Shown: positions 44,477 through 54,098 of the stretch, in pieces
Numbering within the stretch: position 1 is the first letter of the stretch
How the letters are laid out: every line of letters begins with the position of its first letter
DNA from: Magnetovibrio sp.
GTDB lineage: Bacteria > Pseudomonadota > Alphaproteobacteria > Rhodospirillales > Casp-alpha2
Length of the DNA: 64,000 bases
Assembly: GCA_002722175.1 (NCBI GenBank)
Contig: PBKU01000039.1
Location: forward strand, 1 to 64,000
Direction of reading: 5' to 3'
Translations under genes and position numbers: made by a program
Notes under the pieces: model-generated
Seen by the model: the letters and a program-made list of their open reading frames with translations, nothing else
Database searches by the model: none
What the model was told of the DNA's origin: nothing

Positions 44477-46627
44477 CTAACTTAAATTGCGTTGGGTTAT
44501 AAGCAGATTTATTATATTTGAAGCTGCAGCCGGTATATTTGTACCTGGGCCGTAGATTGCTGCTACTCCTTTGGAAGATAGAAAATCATAGTCTTGAGTG
44601 GGGATTACCCCGCCGCATACCACTAAAATATTTTCCGCGTGAAGTCTTTTTAATTCGTCTATTAAGGATGGAACTAATGTCTTGTGGGCGCCTGCTTGCG
44701 AGGAAACACCGATTAGATGGACATCGTTTTCTACAGCCTCTTTTGCTGCTTCACTAGGAGTTTGAAATAAAGGACCGAGGTCTACATCGAACCCGATATC
44801 AGCAAACGCTGTTGCTATTATTTTAGCACCCCGGTCATGGCCATCTTGCCCAAGTTTACACACAAGAATTCTAGGCCGTCGACCTTCAAGAGATGCAAAG
44901 TTTTCTGTTTCGGCTTGGATCTTCTTAAAGCCCTTGTCGCCCCTGTAAGCAGCACCATAGATGCCTGAGATTGATTGCGGTATAGCTTTATATCTGGAAA
45001 AAACTTTTTCTAAGGCATCAGTAATTTCGCCAACACTTGCTCTCTTTTTCACCGCTATGCAACAAAGGTCTAAAAGATTTTTTTCGCCGGTTTGTGCCCC
45101 AATGGTTAAATTTTTCAATGAATTCTCGCAGGCATTCTGATCACGTTCCGTCCTTATTTTTTTCAAGAGTTCTATTTGTGTTTTGCGAACGACTTTGTTA
45201 TCAATATCAAGTATATCGATTTCCTCTTCCGACGGGAGTTGGAATTTGTTTACTCCAACAACAATTTCTTCACCGCGGTCGATTCGCGCCTGCTTTCGAG
45301 CAGCGGATTCTTCAATCCGTTGTTTTGGAAGACCATTGATAATAGCTTTCGTCATGCCGCCAAGTCTTTCAACCTCATCAATAAGCTTTTCGGCTTCGGC
45401 TACCAAGGATTCTGTGAGACTCTCTACGTAAAAGCTTCCGCCAAGTGGGTCAATTACACGCTTAATTTCGGTTTCATGTTGGAGCACTAGCTGAGTGTTA
45501 CGGGCAATATGGGAGGAAAGCTGGGTTGGCAACGTTATAGCCTCATCGAATGCATTTGTGTGAAGTGATTGTGTTCCACCAAGAATAGCAGCCATTGCTT
45601 CAACTGTTGTGCGAATTATATTATTGTGAGGGTCTTTCTCGGTGAGGGAAACGCCAGAGGTTTGGCAATGTGTTCTAAGAATAGCTGAGCGGGGGTTTTT
45701 AGGGTTAAATTGCTGAATAAGTTTGTACCAGATAACGCGAGCCGCCCTCAACTTTGCAATTTCCAAAAAGAAATTCATTCCTATTCCAAAAAAGAAGGAT
45801 AAACGCGGGGCAAAGCTATCAATATCAAGCCCTGCAGATAAAGCAGCCCTGACGTATTCGAGGCCATCAGCTAGCGTATATGCTAATTCCTGGACACCTG
45901 TAGCTCCTGCTTCCTGCATATGGTAACCGGAGATGGAAATGGAATTGAATTTTGGCATATGTTTGGCCGAATATTCTATGACGTCAGCTACAATTCGCAT
46001 GGATGGCTCAGGTGGAAAAATATAGGTATTACGAACCATAAATTCTTTTAGTATATCATTTTGGATGGTCCCAGATAACTTTTCAGGAGGCACTCCCTGT
46101 TCTTTGGCTGCTATAATATACATTGCCATGATGGGAAGTACGGAACCGTTCATAGTCATTGATACAGACATGTTATCGAGCGGAATGTTTTCGAAAAGAA
46201 CTTTCATATCTTCTACAGTGTCAATAGCGACCCCTGCTTTCCCTACATCGCCAACCACGCGAGGGTGATCGGAATCGTAACCCCGGTGTGTGGCAAGATC
46301 AAATGCAACAGATAGTCCTTTTTGTCCTGAGGCTAGACTTTTGCGAAAAAATTCGTTTGTCGCGTGCGCAGTTGAGAACCCTGCGTATTGACGGATAGTC
46401 CACGGTCGCCCAGCATACATAGTAGCTTTTGGGCCACGTATATACGGTTCCATCCCAGGTAGGCTGTTTATGTTGTCAAGCTTTTCAAGATCTTTGGATG
46501 TGTATAACGGCTTAATTTGTATTCCTTCTGGCGTCTTCCAATGAAGGTCATCAGGTGGCCGTCCTGCTAATTCCACTCTCGCCTGATCAGCCCAGCGTTT
46601 AAAGTCCTTTTGTTTTTTGATAACCAT
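44477..46627 (-). CDS. Methylmalonyl-CoA mutase, full-length catalytic chain
   Basis: This 716-residue adenosylcobalamin enzyme interconverts (R)-methylmalonyl-CoA and succinyl-CoA. The N-terminal TIM barrel shows [31 protein letters not shown] and [17 protein letters not shown]-like blocks. The C-terminal B12-binding domain has the cobalt-ligand motif DGHDRG with H597, and [15 protein letters not shown]. Both domains are on one chain, as in the large subunit. No small subunit or MeaB-like chaperone gene is in the window. The adenosyltransferase at 26366 can supply the cofactor. Confidence 0.95.
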   Translation of the reverse strand: MVIKKQKDFKRWADQARVELAGRPPDDLHWKTPEGIQIKPLYTSKDLEKLDNINSLPGMEPYIRGPKATMYAGRPWTIRQYAGFSTAHATNEFFRKSLASGQKGLSVAFDLATHRGYDSDHPRVVGDVGKAGVAIDTVEDMKVLFENIPLDNMSVSMTMNGSVLPIMAMYIIAAKEQGVPPEKLSGTIQNDILKEFMVRNTYIFPPEPSMRIVADVIEYSAKHMPKFNSISISGYHMQEAGATGVQELAYTLADGLEYVRAALSAGLDIDSFAPRLSFFFGIGMNFFLEIAKLRAARVIWYKLIQQFNPKNPRSAILRTHCQTSGVSLTEKDPHNNIIRTTVEAMAAILGGTQSLHTNAFDEAITLPTQLSSHIARNTQLVLQHETEIKRVIDPLGGSFYVESLTESLVAEAEKLIDEVERLGGMTKAIINGLPKQRIEESAARKQARIDRGEEIVVGVNKFQLPSEEEIDILDIDNKVVRKTQIELLKKIRTERDQNACENSLKNLTIGAQTGEKNLLDLCCIAVKKRASVGEITDALEKVFSRYKAIPQSISGIYGAAYRGDKGFKKIQAETENFASLEGRRPRILVCKLGQDGHDRGAKIIATAFADIGFDVDLGPLFQTPSEAAKEAVENDVHLIGVSSQAGAHKTLVPSLIDELKRLHAENILVVCGGVIPTQDYDFLSSKGVAAIYGPGTNIPAAASNIINLLITQRNLS

Positions 46628-46901
46628 TTCAAGTCTCTTTAAGATTAAAATACTTTAATTGCATTATAACTTCAGTATTAAATTTCGGAAGTCACTTTGA
46701 TAGCCTGGGGTCTGGTGTAAGTTTACCGGTCCGGAAGCACCCTCTATTTTGCTGATCTATATTTAGTATTAATTATTATATGTTGTATATTTTTAGTATT
46801 TATGCACAATATATAGCTATATTAATGTCAACAACCGAACAATACCACGCTAACATATTCAACAAAAAAACAAATCTAATTTTTGTACAAAAGGAAACTT
46901 A

Positions 46902-47288
46902 ATGACATACGAATGGACGCCAGAGAGAATAAGTGCTCTCATGGTCTTTTGGAAGGAAGGGCATAGCACTAGCGTAATTGGAAGTAAATTAGGGGTAACA
47001 AAAAATTCAGTTGTTGGAAAGGTCCATCGATTGGGGCTTCCTAAACGCGGATCACCGATCAAGCAAAAAATAAAAAAACCTGCCGAAATAATTGACTTGG
47101 AAAAGTTGCGGTCAAATATGTGCGTTTGGCCATATGGGGAACCAGGTGCATCTGATTTTCGGTTTTGTGGTGAAAAGGTAGTGCCAGATAAGCCGTATTG
47201 TGATGTGCATTGTAAAACGGCTTATGTGCGGCCCGGAAGAGATGAGAAAGCAAAGGGCATCCGAGGCAGGCAGCCGGCGATTGCGTAG
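46902..47288 (+). CDS. gcrA: GcrA family cell-cycle regulator
   Basis: This 128-residue protein has the GcrA N-terminal helix-turn-helix domain (YEWTPERISALMVFWKEGHS, then KNSVVGKVHRLGLPKR). The C-terminal cysteine-rich segment (CVWPYGEPG, FCGEKVVPDKPYCDVHC) is seen in many GcrA proteins. GcrA binds RNA polymerase sigma-70 and GANTC-methylated promoters and drives S-phase gene expression in alphaproteobacteria. This makes the phylum and class of the host nearly certain. It is shorter than Caulobacter GcrA (173 residues). The gene is monocistronic, with a 274-base AT-rich upstream region. Confidence 0.95.
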   Translation: MTYEWTPERISALMVFWKEGHSTSVIGSKLGVTKNSVVGKVHRLGLPKRGSPIKQKIKKPAEIIDLEKLRSNMCVWPYGEPGASDFRFCGEKVVPDKPYCDVHCKTAYVRPGRDEKAKGIRGRQPAIA

Positions 47289-47514
47289 TCAGTGTTTAAA
47301 TTGAAATTTGGTGTTCGGTGGATTTTCAAGGAAGCTTGGCAATTCTTATTTTACCAAAAAAATATTTAGTTGTTAAGTTTATTATTGTTTGATTGGCAAC
47401 AGAAAAGTTAAGTCGGCGCAAAAGCACTGTAGAAGTCCATCGAGAGCTAAATAGTTAGGCGGCCCAGTTAAAACAAATGAAAAAAAGTTTGTTGGATTTT
47501 TTTTGAGATTAAAA

Positions 47515-48369
47515 ATGGGACTCTTGGATAGGATTGCCGAATGTTCACTATTTAATCCGGACCGCTATGTTCATTTTTTTGTTGCCAACCAGCATGTCGG
47601 TTATACAGAAAAGAAGTTCGCATCTAGGTTGATCGATAGTTCGTTTTCGCCCACTTTCTTATCCGAAAACGGCAAGCTACACGTAAACCCGCGTCTAAAA
47701 ACACCTGATGAGCGGACAAAAGCTGTGGAAAAGGTTTTGCTGAAGCTTCGTGAAATGGGATTTGTCCCAGGTTGGCGAAACGAACAATATCCAGTTGTGC
47801 GGCGATTTGGGGGGAAGCCATTGCTCTCGGTAGAGCGTGCAGCTGTTTCTTTGTTGGGAGTTCGAGGGAGTGGGGTACACTTGAACGGTTATGTCAAAAG
47901 AAAAAAACAAACCCTGATGTGGGTAGGAAAGCGTTCCCATTTGAAGCCTACAGGGCCTGGAAAATTTGATCAAATAGTTGCAGGCGGAATGCCAATTGGT
48001 ATATCCGTTAAGGATAATCTTATTAAGGAGTGTTGGGAAGAAGCGTCAATTCCGCGCGAAATTGCAAAAAATGCGCAATCAGTCGGTGTCGTCACCTACC
48101 TGACAGAACGCCCTGATGGACTCCGCCACGATATGGAATTCGTTTTTGACCTCAAGCTTCCTGATAATTTTGTTCCCATGAATGTCGATGGCGAAGTTAG
48201 TGATTTTTTCCTCTGGCCATTGAGTAAAGTAAAAAAAAGCCTTGCAGAAGGAAGCGACTTTAAATTTAACTCGGGTTTAGTGGCTATAGATTTTTTGGTT
48301 CGACACGGTTATATTAAGCCCGAAGATCCGGAGTTTGTAGGAGCTGCTTTAGGTACTAATGCTTTTTAA
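47515..48369 (+). CDS. Nudix hydrolase with DUF4743-type N-terminus
   Basis: This protein of about 284 residues has an N-terminal ~120-residue domain typical of DUF4743 (CSLFNPDRYVHFFVANQHVGY, LREMGFVPGWRNE), then a Nudix domain (VSLLGVRGSGVHLNGYV). Its Nudix box is GGMPIGISVKDNLIKECWEEASI. The first conserved glutamate of the box and the arginine are replaced, which is usual in the thiamine-diphosphate-related (Tnr3/Nudix 20/24) subgroup. The likely role is hydrolysis of an oxidised thiamine diphosphate or a related compound; this comes from the family, not the sequence. The ATG at 47515 was preferred to a TTG at 47503. Confidence 0.85.
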   Translation: MGLLDRIAECSLFNPDRYVHFFVANQHVGYTEKKFASRLIDSSFSPTFLSENGKLHVNPRLKTPDERTKAVEKVLLKLREMGFVPGWRNEQYPVVRRFGGKPLLSVERAAVSLLGVRGSGVHLNGYVKRKKQTLMWVGKRSHLKPTGPGKFDQIVAGGMPIGISVKDNLIKECWEEASIPREIAKNAQSVGVVTYLTERPDGLRHDMEFVFDLKLPDNFVPMNVDGEVSDFFLWPLSKVKKSLAEGSDFKFNSGLVAIDFLVRHGYIKPEDPEFVGAALGTNAF

Positions 48370-48437
48370 GCATTTGATTTTGTTAGCCCCCATGATGTGG
48401 GCAGCATTTTTCCTGCGAAAAACACAACTTGCTAATC

Positions 48438-49403
48438 ATGTGCTCAGCACATCCTGAGGAGAAAAAATTGTTCCCTCCTGTAGAACCTTATCGGAGAGGT
48501 GTGCTGCCGATTGGAGAAGGCCATAAAATGTATTGGGAACAAACGGGAAATCCAGAAGGTTTTCCCGCATTGTTTTTACATGGTGGTCCGGGAGCAGGCT
48601 CGGCGCCGCGTGACAGACAGTTTTTTGACCCAAAGCATTATAGGATTATTCTTTTTGATCAACGTGGAGCTGGTAACTCTATACCCTATGCATCTATTTT
48701 TGCTAATACAACAAAGCACCTTATTCGCGACATTGAAACACTTCGCCAGCATTTGGAGATTGACCGTTGGCTTCTTTTTGGAGGTTCCTGGGGCGCAACC
48801 CTAGCATTAGCCTACGGAGTTCAATATCCTGAAAGATGTGCTGGGTTAGTGCTTCGAGGCATTTTTTTAGGCTCCAAAAGCGAAATAAAGTGGTTTCTTT
48901 CTAAAATGGGATATATTTTTCCAGAGGCTGCTAGAAAGTTTTACGAATTTCTCCCAAAAAATGAGAGAAAAGACCTTCTAGAAAACTACTATGAGAAATT
49001 GGTAAGTTCCAATGAACAGATTTACGGGCCGGCCGCTACTGCATGGGCGGCTTATGAAAATGCATGTTCGCGCTTGGTGCTGACAAAAAAAACAAGTAAC
49101 GCGCACAAAAAAATGGTAAATGAACTGGCTCTTTCAAGGATAGAAGCACACTATTTTATGGCGAATTGCTTTTTCCCTGATAATTATTTGTTGGATTCAA
49201 TTTGCAATTTGCGACACGTGCCATCAATTATTGTACATGGTCGCTATGATATTATTTGTCCAATTCAGATTGCATTTAATCTTAGTGAGCGTTGGCCAGA
49301 AGCAAAATTAGTAGTTATTCCCGATGCTGGACATTCGGCAATGGAACCGGCAACAAGGGCAGCATTAGTAAACGCCACCGAAAAAATGAAGGATTATGTT
49401 TAA
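48438..49403 (+). CDS. pip: Prolyl aminopeptidase (proline iminopeptidase)
   Basis: This 321-residue alpha/beta hydrolase removes N-terminal proline from peptides. Visible are the oxyanion segment FLHGGPGAGS, ILFDQRGAGNS, the nucleophile elbow GGSWGATLALAYG, and late in the protein IVHGRYDIICP (acid) and PDAGHSA (histidine). Length and motif order match the family. The ATG at 48438 was taken over a TTG at 48429. It is probably cytoplasmic, as no signal peptide is seen. It follows the Nudix gene with 68 bases between. Confidence 0.93.
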   Translation: MCSAHPEEKKLFPPVEPYRRGVLPIGEGHKMYWEQTGNPEGFPALFLHGGPGAGSAPRDRQFFDPKHYRIILFDQRGAGNSIPYASIFANTTKHLIRDIETLRQHLEIDRWLLFGGSWGATLALAYGVQYPERCAGLVLRGIFLGSKSEIKWFLSKMGYIFPEAARKFYEFLPKNERKDLLENYYEKLVSSNEQIYGPAATAWAAYENACSRLVLTKKTSNAHKKMVNELALSRIEAHYFMANCFFPDNYLLDSICNLRHVPSIIVHGRYDIICPIQIAFNLSERWPEAKLVVIPDAGHSAMEPATRAALVNATEKMKDYV

Positions 49404-49486
49404 GTGTAAAAGGGAGGCCCTTGCTTAGAAAGTATAAAAAAGTATTATGCGCACTTAGTGCGATGATTGAAGATCAAGGAGTAAAA

Positions 49487-50020
49487 GTGCGAATAATTCG
49501 TTTTTTCTCGAATACGTGGATTAGCAATCTATTACTGTGCGTTTTACTTTTAAGCGTTGTCGTGCCTATTAGCTCAAAAGCAGAGGACCCCAATTTTTTG
49601 ACGATTTCAGCTGGTTGGTTCGACTTTAACAGGCAAAAGGATCCTGGAGCGGAGTTTCGAGTGGAGTACAGATCAGCTCAGAAATTCTGGCAATTCAAGC
49701 CATTTCTTACTTTAGCCGGAGTCAGCAATGCGATGACTTTTATAGGGGCCGGTGTGCTTCTAGATATATACTGGGGTCCACGTTGGGTTACCACGCCAAG
49801 CTTTGCACCAACTCTTTGGCGCGGAGCTACTGATGACTTAGATTTAGGACACGTTATTGAGTTTCGTTCCCAGTTAGAAGTAGCGTACCGTTTTGATGAC
49901 AGATCTCGTTTAGGCTTGTCAATATCGCATTATTCGAATGCTAGTTTAGGTGATGATAATCCTGGCACTGAATCGTTCATGATTAATTATTCGATCCCAT
50001 TTGAAAAATTATTTAACTAA
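49487..50020 (+). CDS. PagL-like lipid A 3-O-deacylase (acyloxyacyl hydrolase)
   Basis: This outer-membrane protein of 177 residues has an N-terminal signal peptide (hydrophobic ~13-27, cleavage near SSKAE). The mature part shows alternating beta-barrel strands. The PagL catalytic motif is present as ISHYSNASLG, with H148 and S150, and the protein ends in an aromatic-polar strand. PagL removes a 3-O-linked fatty acid from lipid A and so tunes the outer membrane. The start is GTG at 49487 with AAGGAG 5 bases upstream. An ATG at 49463 and a longer frame from 49292 overlapping pip are less likely. Confidence 0.82.
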   Translation: MRIIRFFSNTWISNLLLCVLLLSVVVPISSKAEDPNFLTISAGWFDFNRQKDPGAEFRVEYRSAQKFWQFKPFLTLAGVSNAMTFIGAGVLLDIYWGPRWVTTPSFAPTLWRGATDDLDLGHVIEFRSQLEVAYRFDDRSRLGLSISHYSNASLGDDNPGTESFMINYSIPFEKLFN

Positions 50021-50373
50021 ATGGTATAAATGAATTATTTGAATGTGAGACGTCAAGAAATCGGAAAATATTAAATTAGTTGTTTTGCCAGAACAGCCAA
50101 AATGGCGACATTTTTTGTTCTCGGGTTGGGGCAGATCTAATCTTGTTTGGCCCTATTGAGGGTTGTAAAGTAGTCCAGTAATTTGGTTGGATAGAGTGGA
50201 ATCGATATCATATACACCCTCCTATTTTAGGGGCTAACATTGGTAATAAAGGCAATATGTTGTGACGCGTTTGCGGTCACGAATTTTTTACACGAATTGT
50301 TTATGAAAATAGAATAGATGACTAGTTGGTGGTTATTTTTGGAAATATCGAATTGCATGGCCCAGAGCAAGGA
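50021..50373. other. Gene-free region upstream of tRNA-Arg
   Basis: About 350 AT-rich bases hold no supported gene. They contain the promoter region of tRNA-Arg. A GGGCT-rich stretch near 50221 was not assigned. Confidence 0.5.
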
Positions 50374-50450
50374 CTCCCAGTAGCTCAGTCGGATAGAGCG
50401 TTGGATTCCTAATCCAAAGGTCAGAGGTTCAAATCCTCTCTGGGAGGCCA
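50374..50450 (+). tRNA. tRNA-Arg (CCU)
   Basis: This 77-base tRNA has acceptor strands 50374-50380 (CTCCCAG) and 50440-50446 (CTGGGAG) fully paired, followed by discriminator G and an encoded CCA at 50448-50450. The anticodon stem is TTGGA/TCCAA around the loop TTCCTAA, giving anticodon CCT at 50408-50410. It reads AGG arginine codons. Both flanks were searched for repeats of its 3' part and none was seen. Confidence 0.96.
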
Positions 50451-50817
50451 TATTCTTGCGAGAGGGACAAACTTGTGAATTTTTTACGCGTTGAATGGGC
50501 AGTCAGTTTTACGTGAGTAATAAATATTGTGCCACTGAACGCCTTATTTGTAGATCAAAGTTTGTTTGTAAATTGACGGGGCTCTCAGGCAAAATTTTAA
50601 ATAACTAGATCCTCAGAATTATGCGACGCATAAAGTTTTCAGGTAGTTTGGGATGGAACATCAAGCACGTTCGATAGATGAGATAGGAAAGGACAAGAAC
50701 AAGAGACAGGAAGCAGGTGTGGCATCGACAAGAAACCTGGGTTCTTGGTTCAGGCAAATCAACGAAGGCGTGCTCTGAAGAGAGATTTGTTGGTTTTCTA
50801 TTGGTGGGGGTCTTGAT
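50451..50817. other. Region between tRNA-Arg and the protease gene
   Basis: No supported gene. A 41-codon frame (50653-50778) starts at ATG and is rich in charged residues, but has no clear ribosome-binding site or known relatives. The 3' end contains the GGTGGGGG site used by the protease gene. Confidence 0.4.
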
Positions 50818-51762
50818 TTGAAAGCTCTAATTAGGTTAATGCGTGGTTGTTTTTTAATACCTCTTTTTTTCATGCTTCTGGCAGGAAGTGCGTCTGCTTT
50901 TAAGATCAATGTTCTTCCTTCCGTTGTGGTTTTGCTACCGGAATGGCCTAAGAATCGGAAAAACTATGATGAGCCAGAAGCAACTGCAGTTGCTATACGG
51001 CCAGGTGGATACCTGGTGACCAATAATCATGCAATCGGTTTGGCTCAGTCAGCGCAGATACGACTTGCCGACGGGCGCGAGATCTCTATTGAAATAGTTG
51101 CACGTGACCCATCAACTGACATAGCTCTTTTAAAAGCGCCAATTGATTTTCCAGTTTTGAAAGTTTCGTCGATCCCAGTCTTGGGCACCAAGGTTTGTGC
51201 TGTAGGCAACCAGTTTGGCCTTGGGCTATCAGTAACTTGTGGGGTAGTGTCTGGGGTCCACAGAACAGGGACCGGCTTTAATTTGATTGAAGATTTCATC
51301 CAAACAGATGCAACGGTCAATCCTGGGGGCTCAGGAGGAGCTCTTGTTAACTTAAGGGGCGAATTAGTTGGTTTAGTTTCTGCTATTTTTACAAAATCTA
51401 GTGATGCGAATATTGGTGTCAATTTTGCTATTTCTATGCCCTTAGTAACTCGTGTTGTGGATGATTTAAAGAGATATGGAAAAGTCATGAGGAGAGACCC
51501 GGGTATTAGCTTAACAGCGTTGCCCAAGAAAAGGCGGGCAGGCGAGTCCGGAGTGTTGGTTCAGGCTATTAAGTCTGAAAGCGCAGGCGAAGCGGCCGGA
51601 CTGGAAGTAGGAGATGTTATTACTTTCATAGATAGCAAAAAAATAAATAGCCCAAGTCACTTTTTTTCAATATTTCATCTATACCGTCCTGGAAATATGA
51701 TAAGTCTTACGTATCAGAGGGGAAATAAGAATCACAAAACAACTTTGACCTATCCCAAGTAA
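50818..51762 (+). CDS. Secreted trypsin-like serine protease with PDZ domain
   Basis: This 314-residue protein resembles the DegP/HtrA group. It has an N-terminal signal peptide (hydrophobic ~11-26, cleavage after SASA). The catalytic triad is visible as H71 in NNHAIGL, D101 in STDIALLK and S172 in NPGGSGGAL. A PDZ domain occupies ~225-305 (GVLVQAIKSESAGEAAGLEVGD). It is expected to work in the periplasm on misfolded proteins. The start is TTG at 50818 with GGTGGGGG upstream; an ATG at 50839 is also possible. It has one PDZ domain, so it resembles DegS-type more than DegP, though it lacks a clear membrane anchor. Confidence 0.87.
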   Translation: MKALIRLMRGCFLIPLFFMLLAGSASAFKINVLPSVVVLLPEWPKNRKNYDEPEATAVAIRPGGYLVTNNHAIGLAQSAQIRLADGREISIEIVARDPSTDIALLKAPIDFPVLKVSSIPVLGTKVCAVGNQFGLGLSVTCGVVSGVHRTGTGFNLIEDFIQTDATVNPGGSGGALVNLRGELVGLVSAIFTKSSDANIGVNFAISMPLVTRVVDDLKRYGKVMRRDPGISLTALPKKRRAGESGVLVQAIKSESAGEAAGLEVGDVITFIDSKKINSPSHFFSIFHLYRPGNMISLTYQRGNKNHKTTLTYPK

Positions 51763-51871
51763 AAAAAGATGTTGGTGTTATATTGAGATTAAATATGTTA
51801 GCAATGTTAAATTCTTGAAGACGATAAAGTAAGCCGGCAATCGGTATTAGAGTGGGAGGGCTTAGAAAATC

Positions 51872-53965
51872 ATGAAATTAAATGGTAAGGAACTCCTAAT
51901 ATGTAATTGCGAAAATACAATGACTATCGATGGGAAAAAAATTGGTGAATCGTTGGGAGGTAAGGGCGATTTATCAATTGCGAGTCACCTGTGCCGCAAA
52001 CAGTTAGAGAAATTTGAGATTGCTGCAAGTCACGGTGCGCCGTTAATGGTTGGTTGTACTCAGGAAGCCCCATTATTTTTGGATTGTGTATCGGAGGCAG
52101 ATACAGAGTCTTTGAACATCGATTTTTTTAACATACGTGAAACTGCTGGATGGTCTGAAGACGGCAGAAAACAAAAGCCTTCACGTAATCTATCTGCAAA
52201 AATAGCGGCGCTTATTTCGGAAGCAGCCTTGGATATCTCTCCTTCAAGATCAGTAACCATGAAATCAGAAGGCAGATTGATCATTTTAGGGAACGATGAA
52301 AAGGCTATAGAGGCTGCAAAAAATCTCTCGGGAAGGCTAGAGCCCACTGTATTACTGGAACCTAACTCTACTGCTGTAGCACCTAATGTTTCGCAATTCC
52401 CAATATTTTCGGGTGAAATCATCACAGCATCAGGTTATTTAGGTGCCTTCAATTTAGAAATAATAAATTTCCAAGTTGCTAGCCCATCGTCTCAGACCCA
52501 ATTGATATTTGATGGGGAGTCTGATAAGGCAGTGTTGGACTGTGATCTGATTTTGGATCTTAGAGAAAAAAAACCATTGTTTGGCACATCTGTGCACCGT
52601 GATGGTTATTACAACCCTGATCCCAAGAATAGAGCGCTTGTTGCAGAAACTCTTCTAGAACTTTACGATATGGTTGGGGAGTTCCAAAAGCCTCAATATA
52701 TAAATTATGACCCTTCTATTTGCGCCCATGCTTCAAGTCAAATTATTGGCTGTTCTAAATGTTTAGACAGTTGCCCCACAAACGCTATTAGCTCTCAAGA
52801 TGATAAGGTATCCTTTGACCCTTATATTTGTGGAGGATGCGGGAATTGTGCATCGTCCTGCCCCACGGGGGCTGCTCGGTATTCTTTGCCAGAAGATAAT
52901 GGTTTAATGATAAGGTTACGTGCCCTTGTTGACACATATAAAAAGGCGGGTGGCGAAAATCCACAGATTTTAGTTTATGATGGGGAGTGGGGCAATCAGA
53001 TGGTTGCGGCTATGGCTCGGTTTGGGCGCGGCTTACCAGCCAATGTTATTCCTTTTGTTGTAAATGAATCAAGCATGGTGGGATTAGATTTTATGTTAAC
53101 TGCATCAGCGCTTGGATTTGAGCGCGTGATAATTTTAGTTCCCCCCACGAAAAAGCACGAGTTGCCATTATTTGAAACTGAACTTTCCGTTGCAGATATC
53201 GTTCTACAAAGTTTAGGGTATGGAGACGGTCGGTCATTAATTTTATGTGAGGAAGACCCCCAAACCATAGAAAATTTTTTGCATGTGCTTGAACCATTTC
53301 CAGGTCTTCCAAGTGGCCAGTTTATACCTACCGGCCGTAAACGCTCGCTCTTGCGCCAGTCGTTAAATGAGCTGCATTCGAACGCGCCAAATCGAGTTGA
53401 TAAAGTTAAGCTGCCAACTGGAGCTCCCTTTGGCAGTATTGAGGTGGAGTCAGATAACTGTACATTGTGCCTCGCATGTGTTGGAGCGTGCCCTGTTGGC
53501 GCACTTAAAGATGACCCGAATAAACCTAGTTTAAGTTTTATGGAAGATGCGTGTGTACAGTGCGGGCTTTGCAAAAGAACTTGTCCGGAAAACGTGATAA
53601 CGCTAAACCCTCGTTTAAATTTTTTGCCAACCGCACAAGCCTATCAATTGATAAAAGAAGAGGACCCTTTTGAATGTATTCGCTGTGGAAAGCCATTTGC
53701 TACAAAAGCAACTATTAAAAAGATGACAGAAAAATTGACTAATCATCCAATGTTTTCCAAAGCAGGGGCACTTGACCGACTCTCGATGTGTGACGATTGT
53801 AGGATCATTGACATGGCGGAAAATGATGCTAACCCCTTGGCGTCGGGGGCTGTTCCAATACCAAAAACAACTGACGATTATCTAAGAGAACGAGAAGAAT
53901 TAAGAAGAACAGCGGAACTTGATCTAGTGAAAAAGGGTTCGCCAAGGGATAAAAAGTCAGAATAA
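51872..53965 (+). CDS. Multi-cluster 4Fe-4S ferredoxin-domain protein
   Basis: This 697-residue iron-sulfur protein has an N-terminal ~280 residues without recognised cofactor site. A first pair of 4Fe-4S motifs follows (CSKCLDSCP at C294-C301; CGGCGNCASSCP at C320-C330). A central flavodoxin-like or HdrA-like part (~350-500) comes next, then a second pair (CTLCLACVGACP, ~530; CVQCGLCKRTCP, ~560). Four further cysteines occur near the C-terminus (CIRCGKP, CDDC). Similar proteins often stand beside formate dehydrogenase genes, but none is present here. An electron-transfer role is likely; the partner is unknown. Confidence 0.82.
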   Translation: MKLNGKELLICNCENTMTIDGKKIGESLGGKGDLSIASHLCRKQLEKFEIAASHGAPLMVGCTQEAPLFLDCVSEADTESLNIDFFNIRETAGWSEDGRKQKPSRNLSAKIAALISEAALDISPSRSVTMKSEGRLIILGNDEKAIEAAKNLSGRLEPTVLLEPNSTAVAPNVSQFPIFSGEIITASGYLGAFNLEIINFQVASPSSQTQLIFDGESDKAVLDCDLILDLREKKPLFGTSVHRDGYYNPDPKNRALVAETLLELYDMVGEFQKPQYINYDPSICAHASSQIIGCSKCLDSCPTNAISSQDDKVSFDPYICGGCGNCASSCPTGAARYSLPEDNGLMIRLRALVDTYKKAGGENPQILVYDGEWGNQMVAAMARFGRGLPANVIPFVVNESSMVGLDFMLTASALGFERVIILVPPTKKHELPLFETELSVADIVLQSLGYGDGRSLILCEEDPQTIENFLHVLEPFPGLPSGQFIPTGRKRSLLRQSLNELHSNAPNRVDKVKLPTGAPFGSIEVESDNCTLCLACVGACPVGALKDDPNKPSLSFMEDACVQCGLCKRTCPENVITLNPRLNFLPTAQAYQLIKEEDPFECIRCGKPFATKATIKKMTEKLTNHPMFSKAGALDRLSMCDDCRIIDMAENDANPLASGAVPIPKTTDDYLREREELRRTAELDLVKKGSPRDKKSE

Positions 53966-54098
53966 ATTGCAAATATGTGGCCTATTCAAAGGAGCTTTTT
54001 AGGAGTTTAAGGTCGGATCAAGTTAGCAAATAACGAAGTTATGCGCGAGCAAAAGGGAATTGCCACATTTTTCGAAAGTCCGATTTCTGTTTCTAGCG

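Noticed and set aside
50653-50778. 41-codon frame between tRNA-Arg and the protease gene as a small protein
   Set aside because: It has an ATG but no good ribosome-binding site, no membrane segment and no recognisable family. It was left as a note in the intergenic entry.
51045-51527. 160-codon minus-strand frame opposite the protease gene
   Set aside because: It is the shadow of a gene with clear catalytic triad and signal peptide. It has no features of its own.
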